A DNA stretch of 26,723 nucleotides, from positions 1 to 26,723 of the forward strand of contig UQSP01000027.1 of the NCBI GenBank assembly GCA_900543755.1. Direction: 5' to 3'. The notes below the pieces were generated by a model. The model was not told the origin of the DNA, ran no database searches, and saw only the letters and a program-made list of their open reading frames with translations. How positions within the stretch are numbered: the first letter of the stretch is position 1; every line of letters starts with the position of its first letter. This DNA comes from an uncultured Eubacteriales bacterium (lineage in GTDB: Bacteria; Bacillota; Clostridia; Christensenellales; Pumilibacteraceae). This document shows positions 24,620 through 26,723 of the stretch, piece after piece. The position numbers were made by a program, and so were the translations under genes.

Positions 24620-24650
24620 GAAGCAGTCAGCGAGGGGAGGAACAGTACGA

Positions 24651-25922
24651 ATGCCGCGGGCAAAAGATAAAAACCCTGAACAAAAGAATGACGTCGTTAC
24701 CGCTTCCGAGGGAAATAACCTGGAGGAAGTGGAAGCTACTTTGCAGCAAATCCGCGGCGAAAAACAGTCCGGCGGAAAAAAGAGTACGTTCAGGCGCATT
24801 ATCGGATACGTTTTTTTCCCTTTTGTTTTGCTTTGGCGGGGCGTTAAAAAAGTCGCTTCACGCATACGTATCCCCATAACGGTAAAAACTACTTTTATAT
24901 ATACGTTGCTTTTTACGGTGGCGTTGGTGCTTATCGACGTTTTTATAGTGTCGTCCGTCAGCGACCATCTCGAGTCCCTGGGGTTACGGGACGACGGATA
25001 TATAGGGACGCTTATTTTGACCAGTGCGGCGCTTATTTTAATCTCCGTGGCGGTTGTGTCGGCTTTGGGCAGCCTTGCAAGCAAATCGATGCTAAGCCCC
25101 ATAAGGCGCATGATAAAACGCATCGACAAGATAAGCGGCGACAACCTTTCCACAAGGCTGGACGACGTGGACTCTCAGGACGAACTGAGAGAACTTACCG
25201 AGAGAATCAATAAAATGCTGGATAATCTCGAGCAGTCTTTCGATCGTCAGAAAAAATTCGTGTCCGACGCCAGTCACGAGCTTAAGACCCCCATTGCGGT
25301 AATACAGGGCTACTCCAATCTGCTGCTGAGGTGGGGTAAATCCGACCCTGCCGTTCTCGACGAAAGCCTTGAAAGCATCGCGCGCGAAGCGGACAACATG
25401 AAAAGAATAGTGGAGCAGCTTTTGCTTCTTGCCAAAATCGGAAGGTATATGTTTACTCCCGAAAACGTCGAGCTTTCCGCAGAACTTTCTTCCGTCATGG
25501 ACGGATATTCGCTTGTTTGCAAAACGCATAAATTCGAATTTGTATCAAACGGCGAAATATTCGCTAAGCTGGACAGGAATATGTTTACCGAATGCGTCCG
25601 TGCCGTTATCGACAATGCCGTCAAATATTCGGATGAAAACACTGCCGTAACCGTTACTCTTAAAAGCGAGGACGGTTATGCGGTGATAAAAATCGCAGAC
25701 TGTGGACAGGGAATTTCGGAGGCGGATTTACCGCATATTTTCGACAGATTTTACCGTTGCGACAAGTCACGCAACCGCGATGCTCACAGCAGCGGACTCG
25801 GACTTACCATTGCAAAGTCGATAGTGGAAATGATGGGCGGCACAATCGAGGCGGAAAGCGAACTTAAAAAAGGCAGCGTGTTTACTTTGCGTTTTCCCGA
25901 AAAGGAGGGGACAAATGAATAA
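24651..25922 (+). CDS. Membrane sensor histidine kinase with minimal extracellular loop
   Basis: Partner of the preceding regulator. The order is: a charged cytoplasmic N terminus of about 75 residues with an amphipathic or re-entrant hydrophobic stretch (50-62), membrane helix 1 (about 80-101), an outside loop of only about 15 residues, membrane helix 2 (about 117-139), HAMP (about 140-195), H-box SDASHELKTP with His209, N-box VIDNAVKYS, G1 DCGQGI, F-box FDRFYR and G2 SSGLGLTIAK. The short loop argues for sensing within the membrane or through a partner rather than a soluble ligand. The long N-terminal extension is atypical for this class. GGGGAGG lies about 11 nt before ATG. The stop overlaps the next start by 8 nt. 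Confidence 0.94.
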   Translation: MPRAKDKNPEQKNDVVTASEGNNLEEVEATLQQIRGEKQSGGKKSTFRRIIGYVFFPFVLLWRGVKKVASRIRIPITVKTTFIYTLLFTVALVLIDVFIVSSVSDHLESLGLRDDGYIGTLILTSAALILISVAVVSALGSLASKSMLSPIRRMIKRIDKISGDNLSTRLDDVDSQDELRELTERINKMLDNLEQSFDRQKKFVSDASHELKTPIAVIQGYSNLLLRWGKSDPAVLDESLESIAREADNMKRIVEQLLLLAKIGRYMFTPENVELSAELSSVMDGYSLVCKTHKFEFVSNGEIFAKLDRNMFTECVRAVIDNAVKYSDENTAVTVTLKSEDGYAVIKIADCGQGISEADLPHIFDRFYRCDKSRNRDAHSSGLGLTIAKSIVEMMGGTIEAESELKKGSVFTLRFPEKEGTNE

Positions 25923-26675
25923 GCGTTACGTTTTATTGTGCGATTACGGACTTGACGACGCCGTAGCCACTTTATATCTTCTGAATAATTCCTTAAAAGG
26001 CGACAGGTTCGACATTATGCCCGTCGGCGGCAACAGCGAAGTTAATGCGGCTTACGTCAACGCGCAGAAGTTGCTTGCTTTTTACGAAGGCGACAAAAGC
26101 GGCGTAAGGATAGTGGATACGCGCGGCGTCGCTCAGCCGTGGGCAAAGCTTCCTTCCGTTCACGGCGACGACGGAATGGGCGACCTTCTTGCGCCTTGCG
26201 TTTCCGACCTTGAAGTAATTTCCTTCGACGAATGGCTGAAAGAGGAAAACGCCCCCATGACACTGGTATCGCTGGGACCGTGCACTCTTACTAAAATAAT
26301 TCTGGAAAAAAAGGGAGCGCAGGAATTGCTTATCATGGGCGGCTGCGTGGACGAAACGCCCAATTTTCACGGTTACGAATTCAACCATTACCTCGATATT
26401 CCCGCTTTTAACGCTTGCGTAAAGTATCCCCATGTCGTTGCGACGCTGGATTCCTGCCGTGTGCCGCGATTCAATTATGCAGGCAAAAGACTTAAAGAAA
26501 CCTGTCTTTTAAATAAACTTATCAACAGGGCGGAAGAATTGGCGGAAAAACGACATCCCGATAACTGTTATATTTACGATTATATCGCAGTGCATTATTT
26601 GACTCAACCCGAAAGTTTTTCCTTAAAAACGGTTACTGACCGCGAAAATAACCGCCTTAACGAAATGCACAGTAA
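25915..26675 (+). CDS. Inosine-uridine nucleoside hydrolase-like protein, 3' end missing
   Basis: Family enzymes cleave the N-glycosidic bond of ribonucleosides with a calcium ion. The calcium site is mostly present: CDYGLDDA gives Asp10, Asp14 and Asp15, GGN has Asn40, HGDDGMGD matches the HGxDGLG block, MGG (about 141-143) is the next block, and IYDYIAVHYL supplies the late Asp (about 222). It departs from the usual DxDPGxDD: the first Asp is Leu8 and Pro is Tyr11. His before the late Asp is Tyr. Substrate preference may therefore differ. ATG overlaps the kinase gene by 8 nt and has AAGGAGGGG upstream, so it belongs to that operon. The genomic part stops at codon 253-254, and the apparent tail CLLYTSDAADEL is adapter-encoded. 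Some 50-60 residues are missing. Confidence 0.85.
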
Positions 26676-26723
26676 CTGTCTCTTATACACATCTGACGCT
26701 GCCGACGAACTCTAGGGTGTAGA
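26676..26723 (-). other. Nextera/Tn5 library adapter left in the assembly (not genomic)
   Basis: Inverted copy of the block at 1-47: mosaic end at 26676-26694, the rest of the Read 1 adapter at 26695-26708, index (ACTCTAGG as the complement) at 26709-26716 and P5 end at 26717-26723. The base at 26676 could be either genomic or adapter. Confidence 0.98.

Noticed and set aside
48..26675. Novel defence, mobile or biosynthetic system
   Set aside because: All larger genes belong to known housekeeping or regulatory families. The unknown genes are single small membrane proteins with no toxin, nuclease or reverse-transcriptase partner.
48..26675. tRNA, rRNA or CRISPR array
   Set aside because: No cloverleaf-like sequence, ribosomal RNA segment or regularly spaced repeat series was seen when reading the gaps on both strands.
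1..26723. 47-bp terminal inverted repeats suggesting a complete transposon or linear element
   Set aside because: Both repeats are Nextera adapter with index, and no transposase or replication gene lies inside.

Overview
The window is a complete assembled contig rather than an arbitrary slice. Both ends carry Illumina Nextera library sequence: index, Read 1 adapter and Tn5 mosaic end at 1-47, and the same in inverted orientation at 26676-26723. Only about 48-26675 is genomic. The genes at both ends are therefore cut, and a naive translation gains artefactual tails there.

The organism looks like a spore-forming Bacillota, most likely an uncultured Clostridia-type lineage. The evidence is a Bacillota-style DnaD plus DnaI/DnaC-type helicase-loader pair, a SpoIIQ-like LytM protein next to a YwmB-like small protein, strong AGGAGG-type ribosome binding sites, sigma-A-type promoters, the UPF0237/UPF0210 pair, an acetyl-CoA-type MetA, and moderate-GC genes separated by AT-rich gaps. 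The genetic code is standard. I see no sharp composition change and no transposase, integrase, phage gene, CRISPR array, rRNA or tRNA.

Layout. The left arm is on the minus strand: 3'-truncated gdhA (48-1304), then an operon reading right to left of a multi-module DnaD-domain protein and a helicase loader (3932 down to 1590). Divergent from it on the plus strand is the sbcD-sbcC nuclease operon (4144-8012), closed by a strong terminator. A promoter at 8336-8363 then drives four close-packed genes: a two-helix membrane protein, an ACT-domain UPF0237 protein, a UPF0210/DUF711 protein and a zinc-ribbon plus TM2 protein (8437-11117). These are followed by oligoendopeptidase F, a lipoprotein with a second, C-terminal membrane helix, the ribosome-associated GTPase TypA/BipA, the replicative helicase DnaB, and a cation-efflux transporter with a manganese-type site (to 19300). 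After a terminator come the YwmB-like and SpoIIQ-like proteins (19546-20993) and another strong terminator. The right end holds metA behind a near-consensus promoter, pyruvate kinase, an OmpR-type response regulator, its histidine kinase and a 3'-truncated nucleoside hydrolase overlapping the kinase gene by 8 nt.

Taken together the window is chromosomal core: nitrogen and methionine entry reactions, glycolysis, replication initiation, double-strand-break processing, stress translation and a small sporulation-associated cluster. I did not find a convincing new defence, mobile or biosynthetic system. The items most worth a second look are the LytM-intact SpoIIQ-like protein with a half-length YwmB-like neighbour, the tandem DnaD modules, the bitopic lipoprotein, several regulatory repeats, and an apparent excess of a CCGATT/AATCGG word in the gaps between genes.
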